From Actinophytocola glycyrrhizae (GTDB taxonomy: Bacteria; Actinomycetota; Actinomycetes; Mycobacteriales; Pseudonocardiaceae), in NCBI RefSeq assembly GCF_042653545.1, contig NZ_JBHSIS010000024.1, positions 124,001-188,000 on the forward strand: a stretch of 64,000 nt of DNA, read 5' to 3'. Positions 1 through 8,712 of this stretch are shown one piece after another. Position 1 is the stretch's first letter. Each line of letters starts with the position of its first letter. The translations under genes were made by a program, and so were the position numbers. The notes beneath the pieces are model-generated. The model was given only the letters and a program-made list of their open reading frames with translations. It had not been told where the DNA came from and made no database searches.

Positions 1-428
1 GGGCCGCGGTAGTGCGGGCAGGGCTGCCGGCCTCGGCGCCAGATGTCGAGGACCTGGTGGCGCGCAACGAGGCGTTCGTGCAGCAGCTGCTGGCGAGCCG
101 GGCCTGGTACGGCGCGGTGTTCGTGCTGCCGCCACAGCGGCCCGCCTACTTCGTGATCACCGAGCCGGACGTGCCGCCCGACTTCGCGGCGCTGGCCGCG
201 GAGCTGCCGGGCGGGGTCCGGGAGATCGACCTGCCGTGCGGCACGGTGCTGACCTGCGTCCGGCAGGAGCGAGCCGCCGGTGTCGCCATCGTCGAGGAGC
301 ACGCGTTCGCCGTGCACCCGGCGGGCCGGGTGGTCGTGTTCACGCTGGGTGTCCAGGACGACCAGCGCCGGACAGCGGACGCCCACCTGTTCGCCGAGAT
401 CCTGTCGACCGTGTCGTTCCCGGCCTGA
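1..428 (+). CDS. Hypothetical ESX-linked protein, probably 5' truncated
   Basis: The reading frame is open to the left edge. The first possible start is a GTG at 12, but upstream codons contain no stop, so the true start may lie outside the window. The visible 138 residues form an alpha/beta protein without a signal peptide or membrane segment. The C-terminal layout (hydrophobic strand, charged turn, helix ending near the stop) resembles the LpqN/DUF1795-like protein at 8713-9207. I infer the same loose family from that resemblance and from the adjacent ESX genes. It converges on mycP and shares a terminator hairpin with it. Function unknown. Confidence 0.6.
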   Translation, partial: AAVVRAGLPASAPDVEDLVARNEAFVQQLLASRAWYGAVFVLPPQRPAYFVITEPDVPPDFAALAAELPGGVREIDLPCGTVLTCVRQERAAGVAIVEEHAFAVHPAGRVVVFTLGVQDDQRRTADAHLFAEILSTVSFPA

Positions 429-473
429 GCACAGGGAAAGGCCCCGGTCACCCGGGGCCTTTCCCTGTGCTCA
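426..473. terminator. Bidirectional terminator hairpin containing both stop codons
   Basis: A perfect 22-bp stem (426-447 with 452-473) closes a TCAC tetraloop. The TGA of the plus gene (426-428) and the TGA of mycP (complement of 471-473) lie at the two feet of the same stem. There is no long T tract, as is usual for actinobacterial terminators. The symmetry suits termination of both convergent genes. Confidence 0.8.
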
Positions 474-1763
474 GCCGGAAGTACGTTCCATCGGCGGTGG
501 TGGGAAGAGGAACACCTCCTCCGGGGGTTCGTCCCGGGGTGGTGCGGCCGGGAGTGCCGCGGCGCGGGCGGGTGCCCAGCGGCGGCGGCTGCCTCGCGGC
601 AGTACGACCGCGAGCAACGCGGCCAGCGCGATCGCCAGCACGACGCCGCCCGCGACCAGCTTCGCGCCCGCACTCATGTCCTGCCACCACGCGATGTTCC
701 GTTCCTGGGCCAGGTCCCGGGGCGGGGTCACGACGGCGGGCAGACCGGCGGGCTCCACATCGGACAGTCCCTCGGTGACCGCGCGGTACGGGTCCAGGAT
801 GCCCGCGCCGTACTCCGGGCTGGTCGCCCCGCCCGGGGCCGGGGCGGCGGTCGCGACGAGCCGCCGCGCCACCTGGGGCGCGGTCAGTTCCGGCCACGCG
901 GACCGGACCAGCGCGGCGACCCCGGCCACGAACGGTGCCGCGAAACTGGTGCCCTTCCAGTAGTCGTGGCCCGCGACCCTGGTCGCGGCCAGCACGTCCT
1001 CGCCGGGGGCGACCAGGTCCACGAACGGGCCGATCTGCGAGTTCCCCGAGCGCTGCCCCGCGCTGTCGATCGAGCCGACGCCCAGCACGCCGTCGTAGGC
1101 GGCGGGGAACGACGGGGCAGAGGTCGCCGTGCCGGTCTGCCGGTTGCCCGCCGCGGCGACCAGCAGCACGTCCTTCGACCCGGCGTAGGCCACCGCGTCG
1201 CGGACCGCCGGGTAGTCGCGGTAGCCGGACAGCGACAGGTTGATCACCTTGGCGCCCTGGTCGGTGGCGTACCGGAGGCCGCGCGCGATGGCGTTCGGGT
1301 CGATCGGGGCCGGGTCGCCGGAGTCGTTGAGATCGCGGTCGGTGATCCGGACCGGCAGCACCCGCGCGTCCGGCGCGACTCCGCGGAACCCGGTGCCCCT
1401 GGCCGGGGACGCGACGACGATCGAGGCGACCGCGGTGCCGTGGGAGACGCAGTCGAAGTTGCCCGGCAGCTGCCCGACGAGGAAGAAGTCCCTTCCGGGC
1501 AGCACTTTGCCGCGCAACTGCGGGTGGTCGGCGTCCACTCCGGAGTCGACCACACCGACGACGACACCGGCCCCGGTGCTGTGTTTCCACGTACCGCGCA
1601 GGTCGAGCATCTTCTGCGCCCACGGCTCCTCGGTCACCACCGGGTGCGCGGGTTCCGGGTCGCGGCAGGCGCCCTCGGGCGGCGCGGCGTGCGCCGGTGC
1701 GGCCATGCACACCGGCACGGCGACCGCGAGGGCGGTCAGCACGGCGGCGGTCCTGCTGGTCAT
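471..1763 (-). CDS. mycP: Mycosin: membrane-anchored subtilisin-like protease of ESX secretion
   Basis: This 430-residue S8 serine protease has an N-terminal signal peptide (hydrophobic residues 6-26, AHA cleavage context). The subtilase triad is intact: D73 in VVDSGVD, H108 in SHGTAVAS, S273 in GTSFAAP, with the oxyanion Asn near 207 in AAAGN. A C-terminal membrane helix lies at about 370-390, followed by a short cytoplasmic tail. Mycosins (MycP) cap and stabilise the ESX membrane complex from the periplasmic side and can process substrates. It is the last gene of a minus-strand run with eccC and two substrate-like genes, about 70 nt downstream of the PPE-like gene. Confidence 0.95.
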   Translation of the reverse strand: MTSRTAAVLTALAVAVPVCMAAPAHAAPPEGACRDPEPAHPVVTEEPWAQKMLDLRGTWKHSTGAGVVVGVVDSGVDADHPQLRGKVLPGRDFFLVGQLPGNFDCVSHGTAVASIVVASPARGTGFRGVAPDARVLPVRITDRDLNDSGDPAPIDPNAIARGLRYATDQGAKVINLSLSGYRDYPAVRDAVAYAGSKDVLLVAAAGNRQTGTATSAPSFPAAYDGVLGVGSIDSAGQRSGNSQIGPFVDLVAPGEDVLAATRVAGHDYWKGTSFAAPFVAGVAALVRSAWPELTAPQVARRLVATAAPAPGGATSPEYGAGILDPYRAVTEGLSDVEPAGLPAVVTPPRDLAQERNIAWWQDMSAGAKLVAGGVVLAIALAALLAVVLPRGSRRRWAPARAAALPAAPPRDEPPEEVFLFPPPPMERTSG

Positions 1764-1832
1764 GTCGTTCCCTTCCGGCCGCGCGGCGGCCCCGGGGCGG
1801 TCACGCTCCCGGGGCCGCCCGTCGTCCCTGGA

Positions 1833-3254
1833 TCAGCGGCGGAGACGGGTTCGCGGTGGCGGGTCGGCCGCGACCACGGCGGGGGCCTTGTCCGCGACCC
1901 GCCACAGGTCCTCGTCGATCAGCTCGACGGTGCTCGGCAGGTCCAGGTCGGCCGCCTGGTGGCGGGTCCTGGCGACGAAGCCGTGCGCGTCCTCGCGGCC
2001 CGCCTTGCCACTGAGCGCGGGTGGGAGCCCGGGTGGCGGGCCGTCGGGGCGGCCACGGCCGCCTGGTCGCCGCACCGCGCCGGAGCCGGGACCCGGGCCG
2101 CCGCCCCGGCCGCCCGCACCCATACCGCCCATGCCCATCGGCATCATCGGCACGCCGCCGCCCGTGGTCGGCGACGACGCACCCCCGGGTGCCGTAGGCA
2201 CGCCGATCGGCGGCACCGCGGGCTTCGGGGCCGACGCGGAGGCGACCGGTTGGGCCGCGGCCGGGATGGCGGTGACCCCCGACGCGGGACCGCCGACGCT
2301 GACCCCCGGAATCCTCGCCCCGCCGACGCCGCCACCACCTCCACCGCCGCCGCCACGGCCGAGCCCACCGAACGCCGGCGGGATCACCGGCGGCACGACC
2401 GGCATGCCGCCGACGGGCGGAATGTTCGGCGGGGCGACGGGTGGCAGGGCCGGCGGGGCCACCGGCGGCGGGACCACCGGCGGCGGGGTGCCGAGCCCAC
2501 CGGCCAGCGACGGATCCGCCCCCGGCACACCACCAGGCACACCACCAGGCACACCGCCAGGCGCGCCTCCGGGAGCACCGCCGGGGGCACCGCCCGAGGC
2601 ACCGCCAGGGGCACCGCCCGAGGCACCACCAGGGGCGCCTCCCGGGGCACCGCCGGGCGCGCCACCAGGGGCGCCTCCCGGCGCACCACCCGGGGCACCG
2701 CCGGGAGCGGCGGTGGGTCCACCACCGGGCGCGGACGTGCTCGTCGGCGCGGCCATCGCCTCACCGGTGCTCGCGGCGGTGACCGCCGCGGCCGCCTTGT
2801 CGTACAGGTCTCCCAACGCGTTCATCGCGTTGCCCGCGGCGATCTGGTACTGCACCAGGCTCTGCGCGGCATCGGTGACCCCGCCCGCGGCGGACAGCGC
2901 CCGCATCGCCTGCAGCCACCGGTCGTGGTTCTCCCGCACCACCTTCTGGGTCGGGCCGAGCAGGCCGGCCACGTCACGCATCAGCTGCTGCGGGTTCGCG
3001 GCGGCGATGTTCGCCGCCCAGGTGTCGACCTTCCCCACGGTCTCCCTGGCGCCCGCGACGAACAGGTCACCGGCCGGGTCCTGCCAGTCCGGCTCGATCC
3101 GGTTGGTCGCGGCGCCCAGCGTCTGCCCCGTCGTGGTGAGCTGCTGTTGCGCGACGGTCCACACCAGCGCCTTGTCCTGCAGTGGGCCCGCGTTGGCCAC
3201 CTCCGCGTCGATCTGTTCGAGCTGTTGCGGGAGCGGCATCGTCGTGTAGTCCAC
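1833..3254 (-). CDS. PPE-like ESX substrate with Gly/Ala/Pro repeat tail
   Basis: The 473-residue product has an alpha-helical N-terminal domain (about 1-170) with a W-x-x-P-A-G turn (PDWQDPAG near residue 57), as in PPE/WXG-type helical hairpin proteins. From about residue 180 it becomes low complexity: roughly 15 tandem GGAP units, then Gly/Pro-rich sequence and a basic tail. The GTG start at 3254 is preceded by GAGGTGA overlapping the end of the upstream gene, only 3 nt away. There is no signal peptide or membrane segment, which fits ESX export. The position between an EspC-like gene and mycP supports the call. The exact family is not certain. Confidence 0.75.
   Translation of the reverse strand: MDYTTMPLPQQLEQIDAEVANAGPLQDKALVWTVAQQQLTTTGQTLGAATNRIEPDWQDPAGDLFVAGARETVGKVDTWAANIAAANPQQLMRDVAGLLGPTQKVVRENHDRWLQAMRALSAAGGVTDAAQSLVQYQIAAGNAMNALGDLYDKAAAAVTAASTGEAMAAPTSTSAPGGGPTAAPGGAPGGAPGGAPGGAPGGAPGGAPGGASGGAPGGASGGAPGGAPGGAPGGVPGGVPGGVPGADPSLAGGLGTPPPVVPPPVAPPALPPVAPPNIPPVGGMPVVPPVIPPAFGGLGRGGGGGGGGGVGGARIPGVSVGGPASGVTAIPAAAQPVASASAPKPAVPPIGVPTAPGGASSPTTGGGVPMMPMGMGGMGAGGRGGGPGPGSGAVRRPGGRGRPDGPPPGLPPALSGKAGREDAHGFVARTRHQAADLDLPSTVELIDEDLWRVADKAPAVVAADPPPRTRLRR
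2518..2712. repeat. 12-bp tandem repeats encoding GGAP units
   Basis: Imperfect tandem units of about 12 bp occur inside the PPE-like gene and encode the minus-strand tetrapeptide GGAP, with VPGG and ASGG variants. Synonymous differences between units show they are not a very recent expansion. A region like this can change length by slippage. Confidence 0.8.
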
Positions 3255-3257
3255 GGG

Positions 3258-3545
3258 TCACCTCGGCTTCGGGAAGTCGACGACGTCGAGGTTGGCCGCG
3301 CTGACCTCGTCGGTCTCCAGGTAGCTCCGCCCGGCGCCGCTCGCGTCGGCGGTGTGGTCCGCGACGCGGGCGTTGGTCTGCGTGACGAAGCTCTGCAGCC
3401 GCCCGAAAGCCTGCTCGTACGCGCTCTGGAACGCCGCGCTCTCCGCCATCCCGGCCTGGAGCGCGCCCCCTGAGTCGGTCACGGTCGGCGCTTCCGCCGT
3501 GAACGACATCATCGTGTCCGGTGTCCCGGCGAGCAGATCGCCCAT
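3258..3545 (-). CDS. Small EspC/DUF2580-like ESX protein
   Basis: The 95-residue, mostly helical acidic protein has no signal peptide. The helix near the C-terminus ends in Y75-L-E-T-D79, matching the YxxxD/E general ESX secretion signal. Size and layout fit the EspC/DUF2580 family of small secreted ESX proteins, although the match is by shape and not by a diagnostic motif. The ATG start at 3545 has a strong upstream AGGAGG. It lies 36 nt downstream of eccC and 3 nt upstream of the PPE-like gene, so the two are probably co-translated and may be exported as a pair. Confidence 0.7.
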   Translation of the reverse strand: MGDLLAGTPDTMMSFTAEAPTVTDSGGALQAGMAESAAFQSAYEQAFGRLQSFVTQTNARVADHTADASGAGRSYLETDEVSAANLDVVDFPKPR

Positions 3546-3581
3546 GTCTCCTCCTGATCGACTTGTCGGGTTTGTGGTCGG

Positions 3582-6500
3582 TCACTCGTCCGCGGGCGGC
3601 AGCCAGGCGAGCTGCACGAGCCGCGGGTCGCCGCGCCGGGAGACCAGCCGGCCCCGGCCGGACGGCAGGGCCTCCGGTTTGAGCCCGCCGAGCAGCGGGC
3701 CCTCCTCCCGGTTGCCGGACATCAGGAGGCCCATCGACCCGACGTCGCGCAGCCGGGTCAGGAACGGCTCGTACATCGCCCGCCCCGCGCCGCCGGTGCG
3801 GCGGGTGACGACGACGTGCAGGCCGATGTCCCGCGCCTGCGGCAGGAACTCCATCAGCGGCAGCAGCGGGTTGTCCGCGCCGGTCACGACCAGGTCGTAG
3901 TCGTCGACCAGGAGGAACAGGTCCGGCCCCTGCCACCAGCTCCGGTTGCGCAGCTGCTCGGGCGTCACGTCCGGGCCGGGCAGCCGGTCGCGCATCGCGG
4001 TCACCACGTCCGCGACCAGTGCGCCCGTCGTCTGCCGGTCGGTGCCGTAACCGAGCAGGTGGTCGCTGCCCACCTCGCCGAGCAGGCCGCGCCGGTGGTC
4101 GACGATGATCATCCGTGCCTTCTCCAGCGGGTAGGAGTCCACGATCCGGCGGGCGAGCGTGCGCAGGAACGTCGTCTTGCCCGAGTCGCCGTCGCCGAAC
4201 AGCAGCAGGTGCGCGTCCGCGCCGAAGTCGAGCCGGACCGGCGCGAGGTCCTGCTCGGCGATGCCGACGGCAGGCGCGAGCGCCGCCGGGTCGTCGGTCG
4301 GCGGCAGCGCGAGGTAGGGCAGCCTGCCCGGCAGCATCCGCACCTCGGGCGCGGGCTCGCCGGTCCACGCGCGGCGCACCGACTCGACCATGCCCGCCAC
4401 GGCGTCGGACAGGTCCTCGCCGGTGGCGCGGCCGTCGATGCGCGGCACGGCGGTCAGCACCTGGTGCTTGCTTTGCGCGAGGCCGCGGCCCGGGCTGTGC
4501 TCGGACACCCGCAACGCGCTCGCCCGGTCGACCATCGTGTCGATGGGGTCGCCGAGCCGCAGCTCGAGCTTGCTGCCGAGCAGGTCGCGGACCTGCGGGC
4601 GCAGGTCGAACCAGCGGGCGCAGCTCGCGACCAGGTGCACGCCGTAGGCGAGCCCCCGGGTGGCGATGCCTCCCACCACGTCCTCGAGGTCGTCGAACTC
4701 CTTGCGCAGGGTCAGCCACCCGTCGACGACGAGGAAGACGTCGCCGTGCGGGTCGTCGGTGACCCGGCCGTCCGCCCGCATGGCCCGGTAGGACGCCATG
4801 CCGTCGATGTCCTGCTCGGCGAAGCGCCGCTCCCGCTCGGCGAGCACCGTGGCCACCTCGGCGACCGTGCGGCGCACCGCACCCACGTTCTGCCGGGCGG
4901 CGACCCCGCCGACGTGGGGCAGCCCGCGGATCGACCCGAGCGTGCCGCCGCCGAAGTCCAGGCAGTAGAACTGCACCTCGGCAGGCGTGTGGGTGAGCGC
5001 GAGGCTCGTGACGATGGTGCGCAACGCGGTGCTCTTGCCCGCCTGCGGGCCGCCCGCGACGACCGCGTGCCCGGCGCCCGCGGACAGGTCGAGCACGAGC
5101 GGGTCCCGCCGCTGGTCGAGGGGACGGTCCACCACGCCGATCACCGCGCGCAGCGTGCCGATCATCGACCGGTCGGCCGACTGGAGCCCGCGGTCGGGGT
5201 CGGTGGTGAGCCCGCCGAGCAGCTCGTCGAGCGGCGGCGGATCCGCCAGCGGTGGCAGCCACACCTGGTGCGCCGGCACGCCGCGGCCCGCGAACCGGTC
5301 GACCAGGATGTCCAGCAGGCTCTCGCCGACCGCGTCGTCGTCGGCTTTCCCGGTCGTGGCGTCCTGCTTCTCCTCGACCTTCGGCGCGACGAAGGTGGTC
5401 GAGTACTCGGCCAGCCCGGCCGGCTCGGGCACGCCGCCCGCGCTGCTCCGCGGCTCCGGGCTGTGCACGCCGGAGACGTAGGCCGCGCGAAACCGGGCCA
5501 ACGGCTCGTCGCCGTGACGCAGGAAGCCGTGGCCCGCCTCGCGCGGCGGCAGCGAGAACGCGTCCGAGACACCGAGCACGGTGCGGCTGTCCATGTCGGA
5601 GAAGGTGCGCAGCCCGATCCGGTAGGACAGGTGGGCGTCGAGCCCGCGCAGCCTGCCCTCCTCCAGCCGCTGCGAGGCGAGCAGCAGGTGCACGCCGAGC
5701 GAGCGGCCGACGCGGCCGATCTGGACGAAGATGTCGATGAAGTCCGGCCGGGCCGACAGCAGCTCGCTGAACTCGTCGATCACCACGAACAACGTCGGCA
5801 CCTCGGGCAGCGGCGCACCGGCCGCGCGGGCCTTCTCGTAGTCCCGCAGGGACGCGAAGTTCCCCGCGGCGCGCAGCAGCTCCTGGCGGCGCAGCAGCTC
5901 GCCGTTGACGGCGTCGGCCATGCGGTCGACCAGCGGCAGCTCGTCGGCCAGGTTGGTGATCACCGCGCTGGTGTGCGGCAGCCGGTCCAGCCGGGTGAAC
6001 GTGGCGCCGCCCTTGAAGTCGATCAGCGCGAAGTTCAGCGAGTTCGGCGGGTGGGTGATCGCGAGCGCCAGCACCAGGGTGCGCAGCAGCTCGGACTTCC
6101 CGGAACCCGTCGCACCGATCAGCAGCCCGTGCGGGCCCATCCCTTCGAGCGCGGACTCCTTGAGGTCGAGCTCGATCGGGCTGCCGTCGGGCCGGATCCC
6201 GAACCTGACCCGCAGCCGGTCCCGGTTGGGCCGCTGCACCCAGCTGTCGGCCGGGTCGAACGCGAACGGGTCACCGAGTTCGAGCAGGTCCTCGAGGCCC
6301 AGCTTGGAACTCATCGGCTGGTCGCCCTGCGCGCCGGAGGTCAGCCGCAGCGGTGCGAGCTGGCGGGCCAGCGCCTCGGCGGCCGCCACCGGCATCGTGT
6401 CGGCGCGACCCAGCTCGATCTCGCCGTCCACGGTGCGGCTGGACAGTGTCGCGGCGGCGGAGACGTCGAGCACCACGGCGGACCGGTCCGGGGCGCGCGG

Positions 6501-7589
6501 CGGCACCGTCGACAGGTCGATCACCGTGGCGCCCTCGACCCCGGTGCCTGCCATCAGGTGGTCCGAACCGGCGACCGAGCCGCCGTCGAGCACGACGACG
6601 AGGTGCGGGCCCGCGAACCGGTTGCCACCGTCCTCCGGGTCGAACCGCGGCCGGTCGGCCAGCACGTTGTCCAGCATCGCCTCCAGCATCGGGATCGTTG
6701 GCGCGACGAGCCGCTGCGGGCCGAGTGCGTCGGTCCGCTCCGGGTGCAGGGCGTGCGGGAGCCACTTCAGCCACTCCCAGGCGGCGCGGCGCTCCGGCCC
6801 CGCGCACACCGCGATGCGCAGGTCGTCGGGCGAATGCAGGGTGGCCAGCTGGGCGATTACCGCGCGGACCAGCCCGGCCGCGTCCTCACCTGCCTGGTCG
6901 GCAGAGCGCACGTGGATGCGGCTGAAACCGTTGACCGCCATGGCAAGCGGCAGATCCGGCACGGCCGAGTAGGTGGTGATGAACCGGCGCAACGCGAGCG
7001 CGGACAGTGGTTCGAGCTGCTCCATCGGCTTGGTGTCCGGCGCGACCAGCGCGGTGGCGAGGCTCTGCCTGCCCACGCCGATGCGGGCGACACCGAAGTC
7101 GGCGTCGGCGCGGCGGCGCTCCCACAGCCGGAAACTCGCCGCCACCGACCACAGCGTCGCCGGGTCGGGGTGCAGGTACCAGAGCGCGGCCCGCTGCCTG
7201 CGCGCGGTGCGGCCGACGCGGACCCGGTGCTGGGCGAGGCCGCGCAGGTAGAGCCGGCGGGCATTGCCCATCTCGCGCTTGCTCGGTCCGCCACCGTTGA
7301 GGAACGCGACCCCGACCATCATCAGCATGGCGACGCCGAAGATCCCGAACACCACGTAGCGCAGCGCACCGAGCCCGCTGGCCCCGAAGCGCCCGCTGAA
7401 CAGCAGGATCATCGCGCCCATCATCAGGACCATCGGCAGCACCATCAGTGCCTGTGTCCACTGCCGGGCAGGCGGCGCCGGGATCTCCGGCGGCGCGTCG
7501 AGCACCAGCTCACCGGACGGCATGTCCGGCGCGGGCCGGCGCAACGGCCGGCGCACCACCACGGTCGCCACGTTCCTCGGCCCCTCCAT
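3582..7589 (-). CDS. eccC: EccC: three-domain FtsK/SpoIIIE ATPase of ESX secretion
   Basis: This 1335-residue motor ATPase drives type VII export and recognises substrates. Two membrane helices lie at about 45-66 and 76-97. Three FtsK-type ATPase domains follow, with P-loops GATGSGKSE (near 493), GGPQAGKST (near 847) and GDGDSGKTT (near 1134). Walker B sequences such as LFVVIDEF and VFLVVDGW follow domains 1 and 2. EccC is split into EccCa/EccCb in ESX-1; here it is a single chain as in ESX-3/4/5. The ATG start is at 7589. It is the first gene of the minus-strand run eccC, EspC-like, PPE-like, mycP, and is divergent from the WXG100 pair. Confidence 0.97.
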   Translation of the reverse strand: MEGPRNVATVVVRRPLRRPAPDMPSGELVLDAPPEIPAPPARQWTQALMVLPMVLMMGAMILLFSGRFGASGLGALRYVVFGIFGVAMLMMVGVAFLNGGGPSKREMGNARRLYLRGLAQHRVRVGRTARRQRAALWYLHPDPATLWSVAASFRLWERRRADADFGVARIGVGRQSLATALVAPDTKPMEQLEPLSALALRRFITTYSAVPDLPLAMAVNGFSRIHVRSADQAGEDAAGLVRAVIAQLATLHSPDDLRIAVCAGPERRAAWEWLKWLPHALHPERTDALGPQRLVAPTIPMLEAMLDNVLADRPRFDPEDGGNRFAGPHLVVVLDGGSVAGSDHLMAGTGVEGATVIDLSTVPPRAPDRSAVVLDVSAAATLSSRTVDGEIELGRADTMPVAAAEALARQLAPLRLTSGAQGDQPMSSKLGLEDLLELGDPFAFDPADSWVQRPNRDRLRVRFGIRPDGSPIELDLKESALEGMGPHGLLIGATGSGKSELLRTLVLALAITHPPNSLNFALIDFKGGATFTRLDRLPHTSAVITNLADELPLVDRMADAVNGELLRRQELLRAAGNFASLRDYEKARAAGAPLPEVPTLFVVIDEFSELLSARPDFIDIFVQIGRVGRSLGVHLLLASQRLEEGRLRGLDAHLSYRIGLRTFSDMDSRTVLGVSDAFSLPPREAGHGFLRHGDEPLARFRAAYVSGVHSPEPRSSAGGVPEPAGLAEYSTTFVAPKVEEKQDATTGKADDDAVGESLLDILVDRFAGRGVPAHQVWLPPLADPPPLDELLGGLTTDPDRGLQSADRSMIGTLRAVIGVVDRPLDQRRDPLVLDLSAGAGHAVVAGGPQAGKSTALRTIVTSLALTHTPAEVQFYCLDFGGGTLGSIRGLPHVGGVAARQNVGAVRRTVAEVATVLAERERRFAEQDIDGMASYRAMRADGRVTDDPHGDVFLVVDGWLTLRKEFDDLEDVVGGIATRGLAYGVHLVASCARWFDLRPQVRDLLGSKLELRLGDPIDTMVDRASALRVSEHSPGRGLAQSKHQVLTAVPRIDGRATGEDLSDAVAGMVESVRRAWTGEPAPEVRMLPGRLPYLALPPTDDPAALAPAVGIAEQDLAPVRLDFGADAHLLLFGDGDSGKTTFLRTLARRIVDSYPLEKARMIIVDHRRGLLGEVGSDHLLGYGTDRQTTGALVADVVTAMRDRLPGPDVTPEQLRNRSWWQGPDLFLLVDDYDLVVTGADNPLLPLMEFLPQARDIGLHVVVTRRTGGAGRAMYEPFLTRLRDVGSMGLLMSGNREEGPLLGGLKPEALPSGRGRLVSRRGDPRLVQLAWLPPADE

Positions 7590-7766
7590 CGACTGCGTTA
7601 CCCGGTGAATCGTCGCCGCTGTCGGCCGCCCGTGGCAGCGGGTGGCAGGAACGTGCCGGACGACCGTCCAGAACCGTTGTCCCCGTTAGCTTTCGCTGTG
7701 ACCGCCTTTGCGCGGGGGCTCATCGGGCCCGTCCGACACAGGCACATGACCGGAAAGGAGCGATCG

Positions 7767-8096
7767 ATGCCCAACGGCGATCTCCAGTGGGGCACACCGG
7801 AGGACCTGCACAACGCGGCCGTCGCGGCGAACAACTCGGCAACGAACATCAGGTCGGCGATCAGCCGCATCGAGGGTCAGGTGGCCGCGATGATGGCCAC
7901 CTGGCAGGGCCGGGCGCCCCTCGCGTTCGAAGGCAAGCACCGGGAGTGGCGCCAGCAGGTCGACGCGCTGGTCGCCGAGCTGGAGCGGGTGGGGGCGGCC
8001 GCCAACACCTCCGGCACGGCCTACACGACCTCCGACGACGACACCACCAGCCAGGTCAACAGCGCGGTCCTCACCGGACTGAGCTTCCGCGGTTAG
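7767..8096 (+). CDS. WXG100 family ESX substrate (EsxA/EsxB-like)
   Basis: The 109-residue protein forms the WXG100 helical hairpin, with the turn W46-Q-G48. The C-terminal helix ends in Y86-T-T-S-D90, a YxxxD secretion signal. The ATG at 7767 is chosen because GGAAAGGAG ends 6 nt before it; a much longer open frame upstream is antisense to eccC and not credible. The stop codon TAG (8094-8096) is formed by the left end of a MITE-like element. It is paired with a second WXG-type gene 187 nt downstream, the usual heterodimer arrangement, but the two are now separated by the element. Confidence 0.93.
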   Translation: MPNGDLQWGTPEDLHNAAVAANNSATNIRSAISRIEGQVAAMMATWQGRAPLAFEGKHREWRQQVDALVAELERVGAAANTSGTAYTTSDDDTTSQVNSAVLTGLSFRG

Positions 8097-8258
8097 GGCG
8101 TGTCCCGTGGATCTTGGTCGATGGGATTCGTGATCCATCTGGTCGCTGGCAAGGCGGAGGAAGGCCCTCGTACCGGGTTGTACTCGGGCTTTCCGACAAC
8201 GCGGCCAGCGACCAGATGGGCGCGAATACCGCGATCAAGATCCGCGGGGCACGCCCTA
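8093..8258. mobile_element. MITE-like element with about 55-bp terminal inverted repeats
   Basis: The left end (TTAGGGCGTGTCCCGTGGAT at 8093) and the reverse complement of the right end (CTAGGGCGTGCCCCGCGGAT, ending 8258) match over about 55 bp, out to CATCTGGTCGCTGGC on each arm. The arms enclose about 50 bp without coding potential. CTAG/TTAG at the ends and GGGCGTGYCC termini resemble IS5-type elements, but no transposase is present. The element lies between the two WXG100 genes and contributes the TAG stop of the first. A one-armed relative lies at 14585-14643. Confidence 0.75.
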
Positions 8259-8283
8259 GTACCGAGCAGCAAAGGAGACGCAC

Positions 8284-8577
8284 ATGAGTGGACCAATCCG
8301 CTACGAGTTCGGCGCACTCGGCGACGGCCAGACACAGCTCGCCGCGTCGGCGAACCAGATCGGTGCCGAGAAGGACGCCTGGCGGCAGACCGTCGGGCTC
8401 ACCATGGAGTCCTGGCTGGACGGCGCGGGCAGCATGTTCGGTGAGCTGAACGCCATCTGGGACAAGGCGACCATGGCGACCAACGACTTCCAGATGGAGC
8501 TGTCCGCCAAGGTCGGCATGGCACAGGCCAACGGCCAGCAGGCGCTTGACACGGCCAAGCGCGCCGTGTCGGGGTGA
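8284..8577 (+). CDS. WXG100-like ESX substrate with W-x-x-G turn
   Basis: The 97-residue helical hairpin protein has W44-L-D-G47 at the turn, so a W-x-x-G variant of WXG. There is no C-terminal YxxxD/E, which is normal for the partner that does not carry the secretion signal in an Esx heterodimer. AGGAGACGCAC precedes the ATG at 8284. Probable dimer partner of the 7767-8096 product. The MITE-like element between them may have changed their transcriptional coupling. Confidence 0.88.
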   Translation: MSGPIRYEFGALGDGQTQLAASANQIGAEKDAWRQTVGLTMESWLDGAGSMFGELNAIWDKATMATNDFQMELSAKVGMAQANGQQALDTAKRAVSG

Positions 8578-8591
8578 CCGGACCGCACCGG

Positions 8592-8638
8592 CACGGCACC
8601 GCGGCCCCGCGACGAGAGTCCGGGGCCGCTGTGCTGTG
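8592..8638. terminator. Hairpin between convergent WXG gene and LpqN-like gene
   Basis: GCGGCCCCG (8601-8609) pairs perfectly with CGGGGCCGC (8621-8629) around an 11-nt loop. The stem extends outward through CACGGCAC/GTGCTGTG with one mismatch. It lies 24 nt after the WXG stop, between convergent genes. Confidence 0.6.
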
Positions 8639-8712
8639 CGAACTGTCCTGTGTGAACTGTCCTGCCTGGACCTCAGGACGGTCTCCCGCCGCACACCCTG
8701 GAACCACCCGGC

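Noticed and set aside
2518..2712. Regular 12-bp repeats considered as a CRISPR array or VNTR outside genes
   Set aside because: There are no spacers, and the units encode GGAP in frame within a PPE-like gene.
3816..7766. 1317-codon open frame on the plus strand antisense to eccC
   Set aside because: It is a shadow of GC-biased codons: it lies wholly opposite eccC, has Arg/Gly/Val/Asp-biased composition with no domain, and only its last 110 codons (7767-8096) are a real gene with a ribosome site.
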